Below are positions 37,401 through 45,155 of a stretch of 64,000 bases of DNA, in pieces. Positions within the stretch are counted from its first letter, which is position 1, and each line of letters starts with the position of its first letter. Under the pieces are notes generated by a model that saw nothing but the letters and a program-made list of their open reading frames with translations, had not been told where the DNA came from and ran no database searches. The translations under genes and the position numbers were made by a program. This DNA is from Hahella sp. (GTDB lineage Bacteria; Pseudomonadota; Gammaproteobacteria; Pseudomonadales; Oleiphilaceae): the NCBI GenBank assembly GCA_028280065.1, contig JANQMN010000088.1, forward strand, positions 1-64,000, written 5' to 3'.

Positions 37401-37486
37401 TCATCATCGTCGTCACTACACGCTGTCAGCGTAAAGAGAGCAACAATCAACAACAGATACCTCAGTGGATTGAAGAGAAAGCTCAT
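34427..37486 (-). CDS. Six-FAS1 fasciclin lipoprotein with an embedded COG4315 domain
   Basis: Surface lipoprotein of 1019 residues. The lipobox is LTAC at residues 20-23, followed by a run of aspartates. Six FAS1 domains follow at about 38-172, 182-318, 328-460, 470-608, 618-756 and 766-1016, each with the (F/Y)TVFAPTD motif and a closing IIHVIDAV-type strand. They alternate in two kinds, so the protein is three copies of a two-domain unit with a 289-290-residue period. Residues about 870-982 break into the sixth FAS1 with a 'secreted repeat' lipoprotein domain (GFTLYVFDSD, CNDGCATSWPP, NGRPLYFFAGD). FAS1 proteins usually mediate adhesion; the role here is inferred. Own terminator downstream. 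Confidence 0.93.
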   Translation of the reverse strand: MSFLFNPLRYLLLIVALFTLTACSDDDDDDHNPPAETSGSIVDVAVADGNFTTLVAALQATGLDQTLADPDATFTVFAPTDAAFALLGEDRINALLADTDTLSDILTYHVISGSVDSSAAIASAGQTVAMVNGDSVGLSLDGADLLVNTSTVTAVDIMAGNGIIHVIDAVLMPPADIDSPTEDIVGTAIAAGDFGTLVTALQATGLDGTLSNPDETFTVFAPTDAAFAVLGDETINTLLGDTTALSAILLQHVVQGSAVDSVTAYTLNGGQATTAGGTLVDIAINSTADSLTFGGANVVIKDIYTTNGIIHVIDAVVVGDVEVPEPLGTIVDVAVANGGFTTLVTALQATGLDQTLADTSATYTVFAPTDDAFALLGDEAINDLLADTATLSDILTYHVISGSVDSTAAMASAGQTVTMVNGDAVGLSLDGADLLVNSATVTMIDIPASNGIIHVIDAVLTPLADMGSPTQDIVQTAVAAGTFSTLVSALQATGLDATLSNPDETFTVFAPTDAAFAVLGQSTIDLLLADTATLSSILLQHVVQGAAVNSVTAFTLNGGQATTAGGTMIDIAIDSGSDTLSFGGATVSTTDIYTTNGVIHVLDAVVVGDVEVPQPLGSLVDVAVADGRFTTLVTALQATGLDAVLADTGTDYTVFAPTDEAFALLGTDTINALLADTDTLSDILLYHVISEAKIDSTGAISVASGDSSQVTMANGDNTALSLAGETLFVNASKVSATDVMAENGIIHVVDQVILPPADKGTPTDDIVATAIATPEFSTLVTALTAANLVETLQGDGPFTVFAPTDAAFDKIEDSTLEALLADTDALTQVLLQHVVSGEVNSIAAYEANGTSVNTVAEDDVTIALVDLTAGSNTADDEVAYDATNQLLVGGTGSTQPGFTLYVFDSDLGTAGSACNDGCATSWPPVLVTDGTVSSIPGLGTITRDDSSIQATYNGRPLYFFAGDTAAGDTNGQGVNDVWWQVNLNQILLQVQGSNVTTTDIYTTNGVIHVIDTVITETLQ

Positions 37487-37536
37487 CTATGATTCCTCGG
37501 TTATTGTTAACGGGTGACTCTCATTACGACAGCTAA

Positions 37537-37563
37537 CTTAACGTTGGATCTACAAACGTTAAG
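37537..37563. promoter_or_regulatory. Interrupted palindrome in the fasciclin/GST divergent promoter
   Basis: CTTAACGTT and AACGTTAAG, nine bases each, are separated by nine bases. The site is 51 bases upstream of the fasciclin start and 129 bases before the GST start, a plausible two-turn operator. Confidence 0.45.
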
Positions 37564-37691
37564 ATTTGTTTACAGGACCGTCACCGCTGTTTTCGCTACC
37601 GGAAAACATGATCTTGCCCGTGGATTTATCTGATGCGAAGTTCATCGTGGCGGTAACAATTTTATTGCCAAACTTTTTAGGAGCGCTGTTG

Positions 37692-38375
37692 ATGCCTCAT
37701 TTAACACTGATTCTCGGCAACAGAAATTATTCATCCTGGTCATTACGTGCTTGGTTGGTTGCGCAACACAGCGGCGTTTCGTTTGCGGAAGAGCGTATAG
37801 CGTTGAATCAGCCCGGCTATCAGGAGGCGATAAAGGCGCGCTCGAAGGCGGCGCGTGTACCCATTCTGGAAGTACGGGATGAAGGACGCCTTCATACGAT
37901 TTGGGATTCGTTGGCGATTGCTGAATATTTTGCGGAACAGAATCCGGCCCTATGGCCCCATGATTTAACCCTACGCGCCATTGCCCGCAGCGTTTGCGCG
38001 GAAATGCACAGTAGTTTTCCTGCGTTGCGAAGTGCCTTGCCAATGAATTGCCGGGCACGAAACCGCAAGGTCGCGTTGAGCTCCGACGTGCGGCAGGATA
38101 TTGAGCGCATTCAAGCTATCTGGCGCGAGTGTTTGGCGCTGAGCGCGAACTCCGGTCTAGAAGGAAAGTGGTTATTTGGCGAATGGAGCATTGCCGATGC
38201 CCTGTATGCGCCTGTGGTATCCAGGTTTGCCACCTACGGAGTGGTGCTTGATCCTTCGCTGTATGACTACGTAGACCGGGTATCCGATGACCCGCACATG
38301 GTGTTATGGCAACAGCAGGCGGAAGCCGAGCGTGAGGTGATAGAAGAAGAGGAAGTCGGACTGACTTCCTCATAA
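37692..38375 (+). CDS. Glutathione S-transferase family protein
   Basis: Cytosolic GST of 227 residues. The ATG at 37692 follows AGGAG by eight bases and opens MPHLTLILGNRNYSSWSLRAWL, the usual thioredoxin-fold beginning with the catalytic-serine-type region NYSSWS. An in-frame reading from 37566 adds 42 residues without family support. The conserved cis-proline (ARVPILE) and the ESxAI-like motif DSLAIAEYF are visible, and the all-helical C-terminal domain ends with an acidic tail. It belongs to the YfcF-like or zeta-like bacterial GSTs often called 'glutathione S-transferase family'. Substrate unknown. Confidence 0.88.
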   Translation: MPHLTLILGNRNYSSWSLRAWLVAQHSGVSFAEERIALNQPGYQEAIKARSKAARVPILEVRDEGRLHTIWDSLAIAEYFAEQNPALWPHDLTLRAIARSVCAEMHSSFPALRSALPMNCRARNRKVALSSDVRQDIERIQAIWRECLALSANSGLEGKWLFGEWSIADALYAPVVSRFATYGVVLDPSLYDYVDRVSDDPHMVLWQQQAEAEREVIEEEEVGLTSS

Positions 38376-38423
38376 TGCCTGGAGAAGAACCGGGTATCGG
38401 TTGCTGGATTGTATTTAAGAATC

Positions 38424-39035
38424 CTATCCGGCCTTTTTCCTGAAGATTCCCTTCAGTTGGTCGAATAGTCCGTCCTCCTGGTCTTTGCGGCGCGAACTGA
38501 CCAGCCGCATTTTATCTGACGGTTCGGACTCTTTATGTTTTTCCAAGTAGGCTTCTTTAGCCGCCATTAGTTTGTCGAATGCCTCTGATTCTTCACTCAG
38601 GTTGCGCATTTCGCAAATACGATTCACCGAAATCTGAAAAGCCTCGTCGAATCCGTATTTATCCACCGAGACTGACTTGAACAGCGGCGGCTGGTCATTC
38701 AACTTGACCCTGATCTTGAATTCCGTGGCTGGTCTCCTGCCGTCTCTAAAACGGGTTTGTAACTGCAGCCCGACAATGGTTCCGTCCTCGTGAATCAAAT
38801 TGTCGCCACTTAAGGCGATCAGTTGCTTCACTGCGGTTTGCCATTGTTCAAGACGCTGATCAATTTCTTTTGCTTCCTTCATTGCCCGCTTCATTGCGGC
38901 TTTCGAAGTTCCCTCCACCCGGACGTATCGTTGTTGTTCCTTACCATTGATTGCCCGCGTAATTCGCAAGTAGGTCCTCGTGCTGTCGCTACTATCTTTA
39001 AATACGGTAATGCCCATAATTGAACTATGCCCCAT
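38424..39035 (-). CDS. Hypothetical protein with a possible AP2-like DNA-binding segment
   Basis: A 203-residue basic protein of uncertain family. Two regions look alike in style: an N-terminal strand set (TRTYLRITRAINGKEQQRYVRV) leading into a long basic helix, and a later one (FKIRVKLND, SVSVDKYGFDEAFQISVNRI) that resembles the end of AP2-type DNA-binding domains, where a KYG-x-x-x-A motif starts the helix. The C-terminus is charged. An alternative start at the seventh codon (39017) is possible. If the resemblance holds it would bind DNA, but I rate this low. Confidence 0.6.
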   Translation of the reverse strand: MGHSSIMGITVFKDSSDSTRTYLRITRAINGKEQQRYVRVEGTSKAAMKRAMKEAKEIDQRLEQWQTAVKQLIALSGDNLIHEDGTIVGLQLQTRFRDGRRPATEFKIRVKLNDQPPLFKSVSVDKYGFDEAFQISVNRICEMRNLSEESEAFDKLMAAKEAYLEKHKESEPSDKMRLVSSRRKDQEDGLFDQLKGIFRKKAG

Positions 39036-39121
39036 GGAGATGGTTTGCTACTTTAACTATCGCTGATACGAAGCGGTGAAAATTTCGGATCAACATCAAC
39101 TATGCAGTTTTCTTAAAAATA

Positions 39122-39178
39122 ATTCATTTTATGAATAACGCCAAGAGTAGGCTGCCCGCTTTAGCTTTAGCGGCGGGC
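39122..39178. other. Intergenic palindrome and hairpin, 39036-39369 gap
   Basis: The 334-base gap holds ATTCAT-TTT-ATGAAT at 39122-39136 and a GC-rich stem GCCCGC/GCGGGC at 39154-39159 and 39173-39178 enclosing a TTTAGCTTTAGCG loop. The first suits an operator, the second a transcript hairpin. No ORF or RNA gene was recognised here. Confidence 0.35.
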
Positions 39179-39369
39179 ACAAATCTGTGCACAACGGTAT
39201 TTTAACGAAAATAGGTTGGCTAATTTATAAATTGTCGTTGCAGAATCTGCGTGATCGGATGAAACTTATTTGATTCCCTATGGTCATAACCATCAGGCGC
39301 ATATAAAAAGCTAACCCAGAGCGCCAAAGCCATTTCCTAATTGTTTATTCGATCCCTCTCGAGGAGCTT

Positions 39370-40770
39370 ATGTCATCCACTATTCTTCCTGTCTTTGTTG
39401 CCCTGATTGCGGCTATCAGTGTATTGATATCGCCCAGGGCAAAGAACGACGGAGCTTTCTTTAAGGGTTTATCCCCTCAGGGACTACAGCCAAATTTACT
39501 GACCTTGACCTTTTCCCAGGTGACGACCTGGATTTTTGCCCGTTCGCTCATGAATGCCGCCATATTGGGTTTTTATTATGGGATATGGGGAACCCTGGCA
39601 TACGCGGCTTATTATCTTTCTTTTGTTACCGGTGCGTGGATTGTTGACTGCATTCGGTTCCAGCATGGCTATGACAGCATTCAGGACTTTCTGCGTGATC
39701 GTTTTGGCGGGGTCGGCACCGCTTGCTATAACTTCGTGATCGGTATTCGCCTGGTCAGTGAAGTCTTTGCCAACCTGCTGGTGATTGGAATTCTGTTTGG
39801 GGTTGCGGGGAGCGATGCCTACATCGCGGCGATACTGGCGTTTTCCGCAGTCACCTTGCTGTATTCGGCGCTTGGTGGATTGCATGCCTCAATGCGCACA
39901 GACCTGTTTCAGATGCTGGTGTTCCTGGTGGTGCTGGTGTTGCTTTTGGCCGCGACCTTCACCAGCGAGAGCTTTGCTTTCAGCTCGTTGTTTAATGTTG
40001 AATTCGATATCACCGAACCTGGGCCGATTTTGCTGCTTGTCGCCATGCTTCAGGTATGGAGTTATCCCATGCACGATCCGGTAATGATGGATCGGGGATT
40101 TATTGCGGATCGCAGAACCACACGACTGAGCTTTTTTCACGCCGCCTGGATCAGCATAATCTGTATTATCGCTTTCGGATCGTTGGGCGTGTTTGCCGGT
40201 GACATGAAACTTGCCGGAGAGGACATGAATTCCGCTTTGAGCCGATTGTTGGGCGACCTGCCGATGCTGATCTTCAGTGCCTCTCTGATTATCTCCGCGA
40301 TGTCTACGTTGGATTCCACCTTAAGCAGTTCCGCGAAGCTGGTGGCGGTAGATATGCGGATCGTCGAGCCTACTTTGCGCAACGGCCGGGTAACCATGGT
40401 GCTATTCATGCTGGCGGGTTTGCTATGTGTGTTCTTTGGCACCAAGGATTTATTTGCGGCGGTGGCGGTCAGCGGTACCGCTTCCATGTACCTGGCGCCT
40501 GTGGTGATATTTTCGGTCTGGCTAAAATGGGACAGGATACCCACCTGGAGCTATCTGACGAGTTTCGTGCTGGCAGTTGGGGGTGCTGTCCTGTATTTCA
40601 CTGAATCTTCGGGTCACTCGGACATTCTCACGCCATTGGCGGGGATCGCCCACAAATACAGCAAACTGCTGTTGATATCCGGCGTGGTTTTAGCCGTTAG
40701 TTCGTTGGCATTTGTCGTCGGACATAAGTTCGCCCCTCGCAGTGCAGCGGCGGCGGAACCGGTTGGTTAG
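39370..40770 (+). CDS. Sodium:solute symporter (SSS family)
   Basis: Inner-membrane symporter of 466 residues with about twelve to thirteen hydrophobic segments. A good ribosome site (GAGGAG) precedes the ATG. The N-terminal part shows QVTTWIFARSLMNAAILGFYYG, matching the unwound first core helix of LeuT-fold SSS proteins, and ISAMSTLDSTLSSSAKLVAVD in the later core helix carries the Ser/Thr pair of the sodium site. The substrate is not readable. A phosphoesterase-like gene follows after only four bases, implying a functional or at least transcriptional link. Confidence 0.88.
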   Translation: MSSTILPVFVALIAAISVLISPRAKNDGAFFKGLSPQGLQPNLLTLTFSQVTTWIFARSLMNAAILGFYYGIWGTLAYAAYYLSFVTGAWIVDCIRFQHGYDSIQDFLRDRFGGVGTACYNFVIGIRLVSEVFANLLVIGILFGVAGSDAYIAAILAFSAVTLLYSALGGLHASMRTDLFQMLVFLVVLVLLLAATFTSESFAFSSLFNVEFDITEPGPILLLVAMLQVWSYPMHDPVMMDRGFIADRRTTRLSFFHAAWISIICIIAFGSLGVFAGDMKLAGEDMNSALSRLLGDLPMLIFSASLIISAMSTLDSTLSSSAKLVAVDMRIVEPTLRNGRVTMVLFMLAGLLCVFFGTKDLFAAVAVSGTASMYLAPVVIFSVWLKWDRIPTWSYLTSFVLAVGGAVLYFTESSGHSDILTPLAGIAHKYSKLLLISGVVLAVSSLAFVVGHKFAPRSAAAAEPVG

Positions 40771-40774
40771 GCCG

Positions 40775-41677
40775 ATGCAACAAGCTGCGATATTGGAGTT
40801 AGGCGAGCTGCAAGCGCCGGTACTGGTTTTCGGCGGCCCATACAGTAATCTGCAGGCGACCCGGGCGATGAGAAGTCTTGCTGACGCGCAGGGAATCGCG
40901 CCGCGGCAAACCATTTGCACCGGCGATATCGTGGCCTATTGCGCCTCCCCTTCGGAAACCGTTGCGGAGCTGCGGGATTGGGGATGCCATAGCATTATGG
41001 GTAACTGCGAAGAATCCCTGGGCAACGCCGCCGACGATTGCGGTTGCGGATTTGACGAAGGTACCGCCTGTTCGTTGCTTTCGGTTCAATGGTATCAATT
41101 CGCTAACAAACGGGTAAACGCGGAGGACCGTGGCTGGATGCGGGCTTTGCCAAGATTTATCCGTTTCTCCATAAACGGTTGCCGTTGCCTGGTGGTACAT
41201 GGCGCTGTTTCCAGCATCAACCGCTTTATCTTCCCGTCGAATGCCGCTGAAATGGTTCATGAAGAATTTGCAACGCAGGCTGTCGATTGCATTATCGCAG
41301 GACACAGCGGTATCCCGTTTACGTTCGGTTACCGTGAGGATAACGGTAGAGCAAAGGTATGGCACAATGCCGGTGTGATCGGGATGCCTGCCAATGATGG
41401 AACCGGCCAGGTTTGGTACAGCATTATTCGGCCCGGCAGGCAATTTGGACACTTGGATTTTGCTCACATGCCGTTGGCGTACAATGCCGAACTCGCTAGG
41501 CAAATCATGCTGGCAAGCGGGTTGAACAACGGCTATGCAGATGCATTAACCAGTGGCCTCTGGCCCAGTATGGACGTATTGCCGGAAGTCGAGAGAGTTA
41601 AGCGCGGCATCGCCTTGCAAGCGGAACAATATGCTTTTGCACCGGTTTACTCTCGGTCAAACCCTGTTTCAGGGTAA
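40775..41677 (+). CDS. Metallophosphoesterase-like protein lacking the DxH motif
   Basis: Calcineurin-type phosphoesterase relative of 300 residues from the ATG at 40775. An in-frame ATG at 40712 would overlap the symporter by 59 bases and adds an Arg-rich tail foreign to the family. The later motifs are intact: GDIVAYC (GD), MGNCEE (GNxE), VVHGAVS (H) and IIAGHSG (GH). The first metal motif, normally SDxHGN, reads GGPYSN at residues 20-25, so the Asp and His ligands are missing. It may bind metal differently, be inactive, or represent a known variant subfamily. It is co-transcribed with the SSS symporter. Confidence 0.82.
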   Translation: MQQAAILELGELQAPVLVFGGPYSNLQATRAMRSLADAQGIAPRQTICTGDIVAYCASPSETVAELRDWGCHSIMGNCEESLGNAADDCGCGFDEGTACSLLSVQWYQFANKRVNAEDRGWMRALPRFIRFSINGCRCLVVHGAVSSINRFIFPSNAAEMVHEEFATQAVDCIIAGHSGIPFTFGYREDNGRAKVWHNAGVIGMPANDGTGQVWYSIIRPGRQFGHLDFAHMPLAYNAELARQIMLASGLNNGYADALTSGLWPSMDVLPEVERVKRGIALQAEQYAFAPVYSRSNPVSG

Positions 41678-41683
41678 GGCCAT

Positions 41684-42664
41684 TTAGCCGGCGATTTGCT
41701 GCATGGCCGCTACAAGTAGCCAGCCTGTGTAACCAAGCCACAAGAAGGTTAGAATGACACCTTCCGTCCGATTAATCCGTCCATGGGAGCGAAAACCGTA
41801 ACTGAACACGAACAACAGTAAGGTCAGGAAGCCCATGACCGGCAGGTCGCGGTAGATCACGTCGGAGCTGACCTCCAACGGGGAAATCACTCCCGCGATG
41901 CCGATAACCATCAGTGTGTTAAACAGATTGGAGCCGATGACGTTGCCGAGGGCGATGTCGTGTTCATTCTTGCGGGTGGCGGCGATGGAGGAGGCAAGCT
42001 CCGGCAGCGAAGTGCCGATGGCGACAATGGTAAGGCCGATAATCAGGTCGCTGACGCCCAGTTCAATGGCGATGTCAACGGCGCCCCAAACTAAAAGGCG
42101 GGAACTGGCGACCAACAATAAAAGCCCGACAACCAGCCACATGAGCGCCATTTTCAAGGACATTTTCGCCACGCTCAATTCCTGGTCAAACTCGCCGGCG
42201 AGCACATCCGGGTCTTTGCGCAGACCGGTGTAAATAGACCATCCCATCACCAAAGTGAAACACGCCAGCAGCATCAGGCCGTCAACCCGGCTGAGATCGC
42301 CGTCAATTAAAAGGAGCGTGGCAAAAATGGTGATCCCAATCAGAATGGGCAGCTCCCGGCGAATAATATTGGATTTCACCGCTATCGGCGTGATCAGGGC
42401 GGTAAGGCCCAAAATCAGGGCGATATTGGCGATATTAGACCCTATGGCGTTACCGAGCGCCAACCCGGGATTACCCTGGCTTGACGCCAGGGCGGAAACG
42501 ACGATTTCCGGCGCGGAGGTGCCGAAGCCGACAATGAGCATACCGATCAGCAATGTGGGCATGCCCAAATGTTTCGCTGTCGCAGATGCTCCGTCGACGA
42601 ATCGATCGGCGCTCCAAACCAACACGATAAGGCCGATAACAACAGCAGCAAAGCTTAAAAGCAT
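41684..42664 (-). CDS. Calcium/sodium antiporter (YrbG-like, CaCA superfamily)
   Basis: Inner-membrane cation exchanger of 326 residues. I begin at the ATG at 42664, which aligns with the first residue of E. coli YrbG (MLLSFAAVVIGLIVLVWSADR); a TTG at 42694 would add ten residues. Two inverted repeats of five helices each carry the ion-binding alpha repeats: GFGTSAPEIVVSALASSQGNPGLALGNAIGSN and AIGTSLPELASSIAA...DIALGNVIGSN. The acidic residues in TSxPE, essential for cation binding, are present in both. It probably extrudes calcium. It stands alone, with rarD upstream on the same strand. Confidence 0.93.
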   Translation of the reverse strand: MLLSFAAVVIGLIVLVWSADRFVDGASATAKHLGMPTLLIGMLIVGFGTSAPEIVVSALASSQGNPGLALGNAIGSNIANIALILGLTALITPIAVKSNIIRRELPILIGITIFATLLLIDGDLSRVDGLMLLACFTLVMGWSIYTGLRKDPDVLAGEFDQELSVAKMSLKMALMWLVVGLLLLVASSRLLVWGAVDIAIELGVSDLIIGLTIVAIGTSLPELASSIAATRKNEHDIALGNVIGSNLFNTLMVIGIAGVISPLEVSSDVIYRDLPVMGFLTLLLFVFSYGFRSHGRINRTEGVILTFLWLGYTGWLLVAAMQQIAG

Positions 42665-42715
42665 AGAGAAATCCCGTGAAGAATTACCGAGCAAATTTGT
42701 GCGGGGCGAAGTTTA

Positions 42716-43612
42716 TCACTCTGACAGGGCAGCTGTCTGCCTTCGATAACGATGCATCGCATGCCAGGATACCAAGGCCAGTGCCGTCCAGATAAAGCCG
42801 AAGGTCCACCAGCGCTCAGTGCCGACTCGCTCGTCATAGATCAAAACCGCCAGCATAAACATGAGACTCGGGGCAATATACTGGAAAAAACCCAGGCTGG
42901 TGAGGGTCAGTCGTTTGCTGGCAATCACAAATAACAGTAGAGGAATGGTTGTGAATGGTCCCGCCAGGAGCAGTAAGCTGTTTAGTTGCCAGGTATTCTG
43001 CAGTAGATTGGAGGTCGGACTGTTCAACATCCACAGGCTCGCAAGGGCTATCGGCAGTAACAGCATGGTCTCCACATTCAGACCGGTAAGCGCATCCACA
43101 GATACTCTTTTACGAATCAGGCCATAGAGGCCGAAGCTGCAACCCAGTCCCAGGGCCACCCAGGGAATACTGCCATACGCAGTTACTTGAATGGCAACCC
43201 CAAGCACCGCTAGTCCTGCCGCAGCTTGTTGCAGCGGTACCAGGCGTTCCTTCAGGAACAGATACCCTAGCAGCATGTTGATTAGCGGATTGATGAAATA
43301 ACCGAGGCTGGCCTCCAGCATGCGGTTGTTGCTAATCGCCCAAATGAAAAGCAGCCAGTTGAAGGCAATAAACAAGGTGGATAGCAGCAGCCAGGGTAAC
43401 TGTCGGCGATTAGTAATCGCTTTTACGGAGTTGCGCCAGGATTGGAAGAAGTGAATCAGAATCGAAGTTAGCAATGCGGACCAGATAATCCTATGCCATA
43501 ACACTTCTATCGGTGCCACTGGCGAGAGTAACTTGAAATAAACCGGCATCAAGCCCCATAGCCCGAATGCGCCTAGGGCTGCGAGTCTTCCGGAAAAAGT
43601 GGAATTTGCCAC
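42716..43612 (-). CDS. rarD: EamA-family permease RarD
   Basis: Membrane protein of 298 residues with ten hydrophobic segments arranged as two EamA repeats. The opening GALGAFGLWGLMPVYFKLL-type segment and the VLWHRIIWS motif are typical of RarD, as are GYFINPLINMLLGYLFLKERL at the end of the first half and GFFQYIAPSLMFMLAVLIYDE near the end. RarD proteins are small-molecule exporters of uncertain substrate; chloramphenicol resistance has been reported for homologues. The gene precedes the calcium antiporter with a 51-base gap. Confidence 0.9.
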   Translation of the reverse strand: MANSTFSGRLAALGAFGLWGLMPVYFKLLSPVAPIEVLWHRIIWSALLTSILIHFFQSWRNSVKAITNRRQLPWLLLSTLFIAFNWLLFIWAISNNRMLEASLGYFINPLINMLLGYLFLKERLVPLQQAAAGLAVLGVAIQVTAYGSIPWVALGLGCSFGLYGLIRKRVSVDALTGLNVETMLLLPIALASLWMLNSPTSNLLQNTWQLNSLLLLAGPFTTIPLLLFVIASKRLTLTSLGFFQYIAPSLMFMLAVLIYDERVGTERWWTFGFIWTALALVSWHAMHRYRRQTAALSE

Positions 43613-43756
43613 GGAAGGTTATTCTTTTAGTGGAAAGCCGGAAATTAGACCACGGATTCCAAGCCGATGGCTATGGGGATATTACTTATGACCACCAGTG
43701 TCTGTGCGAGTATAGAGTGATGGCAGGCTTGTGGTAGGCACTCTATGGCCTTTCAA

Positions 43757-44035
43757 CTAGAAATCTTCTTGCCCGATTATCCGCATAATCTCGATGCAAT
43801 CACCATTAAGGATTCTGTAATAAATCGAGTGCGCTCCATATACACTCCTGCGATAGCCTTGGCGAACATAATCTACTGCTGGATAGTGCAGTGGAAATTG
43901 GGCTAAGGCGGCAAATCGTTGTTCTAGGCCATCATAGTAGCGATCAGCTTGGTCCAACCCAAATCGGTCAATGCCAAAATCATACAATCGATCCAGATCA
44001 GCGTCCGCAGCAGGAGAAAGCCTGAATTCTGGCAT
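43757..44035 (-). CDS. parE: ParE/RelE-family toxin of a type II toxin-antitoxin pair
   Basis: Compact basic toxin of 92 residues with the ParE order: FRLSPAADADLDRLYDFGIDRFG, then LEQRFAALAQFPLHYPAVDYVRQGYRRSVYGAHSIYYRI and a final IMRIIGQEDF close to the usual RIL(h)GQxD tail. ParE toxins block DNA gyrase. It starts one base inside the antitoxin stop (TAATG on the minus strand), giving coupled translation with antitoxin first. A TAGAGTG...CACTCTA inverted repeat with a 20-base loop lies after its stop, around 43713-43746. Confidence 0.92.
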   Translation of the reverse strand: MPEFRLSPAADADLDRLYDFGIDRFGLDQADRYYDGLEQRFAALAQFPLHYPAVDYVRQGYRRSVYGAHSIYYRILNGDCIEIMRIIGQEDF

Positions 44036-44289
44036 TAACCGAGTCCTTTGCGTTTTAGTACGCTGTCGCGGATTTCCGCAGGCGTTCTGCCGCTATGACC
44101 TCGCGTTCGAACACTTTCTTCCGCCTCAATCAATAAAGTACGGACTCGATCGATTTGCTCGGTTTGACGACGAGCTTGGCGGATAAGGTCGTTCACTGCC
44201 TCGGTTACAGAGGTATATTCGTTATCTTCGATCTGTTTTTTTAACCAGGCGGCATTCGGTTCGGTAAGGCTGATACTTTGGCGGGCCAT
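44035..44289 (-). CDS. parD: ParD-family antitoxin
   Basis: Ribbon-helix-helix antitoxin of 84 residues. The ATG at 44289 (MARQSISLTEPN) follows AGAGG by six to seven bases; an upstream in-frame start at 44367 lacks support. The N-terminal strand and helices (ISLTEPNAAWLKKQIEDNEYTSVTEAVNDLIRQARR) bind the operator, and the charged C-terminal half wraps the ParE toxin. It lies upstream of and overlaps parE, and probably represses the pair. The unit sits between rarD and the lipid locus and may be an addiction module fixed on the chromosome. Confidence 0.92.
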   Translation of the reverse strand: MARQSISLTEPNAAWLKKQIEDNEYTSVTEAVNDLIRQARRQTEQIDRVRTLLIEAEESVRTRGHSGRTPAEIRDSVLKRKGLG

Positions 44290-44465
44290 GGCATTACCTC
44301 TTTTGGTGCATTTATTAAACAATATCGAACCAAAATAGCACCAGGCACGAGGTGAGACAAGTTCCATCCAAGCATGTGTACTTTTTCTCGAGTACTCTCC
44401 CTCGACATTGAAGGTTGTATTATATGAAGGTGATACGCTGCCGCCTGTATCCGGGGGGGAAATGG

Positions 44466-45074
44466 CTAAGCGCCAATGTCGCCAAGGCGCCCTCTCACAT
44501 AACGGATAACTGAACCTAGGATCGGCAGATGGCTATAAAAGCCGTCGACACCGTCCCAATAGTCCTGGTGCATGATAATTTTACCCTCGTCGTTGAAGCG
44601 TAAGTGGGTGATTCCGATGCTGGTGGAATCAATTTCCTTCCCCCAAACGGCAAACTGCATCCGCATTTTCCAGCGCACCAGGGCATCGTCGCCCATACTG
44701 GCGGCATCCAAAAACTCAACGTTGGTCTGTGCGTTTTCCGTCAAACTCAGAAAATAGCGTTTCACCCGTTGGCCGGACCGGAATGTATGAAAAGTGTCGT
44801 TGAAGTAGATATCTTCCGCATAGACTTGCTCGAACTCGTTGTCCATTGTCGTTGCATCGAAGTTACCGAGCAGGCGGGTAAAACCTTTGAGGCGGGGATC
44901 TTTGTCTGCCGGATTGAAGGTCCCGGTTGGCGCAAGCGAAAGGTATTCGAGAGAAGGACTTTTAGCCACGGAGGTTGCACATCCTGTCGTCATGGTAAGA
45001 AGTAGGAGCATCGCGGCTACTAATCCGCTTTGCAGATATTGCCGTTTATGTGGGGTCTTAACTAGTAGAGACAT
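44466..45074 (-). CDS. NTF2/SnoaL-like lipoprotein of the lipid locus
   Basis: Lipoprotein of 202 residues: hydrophobic core GLVAAMLLLLTM, lipobox TTGC, then ATSVAKS. The mature part ends in an NTF2-like cone fold (FEQVYAEDIYFNDTFHTFRSGQRVKRYFLSLT, later HLRFNDEGKIIMHQDYWDGVDGFY). Similar NTF2 proteins accompany desaturase/cyclopropane-synthase clusters in marine gammaproteobacteria and the singlet-oxygen regulon of Rhodobacter (recalled). It is divergent from the desaturase operon and shares its promoter region with two OmpR-type repeats. Likely a periplasmic lipid-binding or accessory factor, by context only. Confidence 0.82.
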   Translation of the reverse strand: MSLLVKTPHKRQYLQSGLVAAMLLLLTMTTGCATSVAKSPSLEYLSLAPTGTFNPADKDPRLKGFTRLLGNFDATTMDNEFEQVYAEDIYFNDTFHTFRSGQRVKRYFLSLTENAQTNVEFLDAASMGDDALVRWKMRMQFAVWGKEIDSTSIGITHLRFNDEGKIIMHQDYWDGVDGFYSHLPILGSVIRYVRGRLGDIGA

Positions 45075-45155
45075 TTACTCTTCCCGTCTTTTTCGAAATG
45101 GAAAACAAACGACCTTGGTTTGGTTGATTGCTGCAAGAAAGGTTACGCGTCCGCA

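Noticed and set aside
40799-41503. Minus-strand 234-codon frame opposite the phosphoesterase-like gene
   Set aside because: No recognisable domain, while the plus strand keeps phosphoesterase motifs.
39370-44367. Mobile island carrying the ParDE pair
   Set aside because: No transposase, integrase, tRNA or direct repeats are visible; the pair lies among ordinary chromosomal genes.
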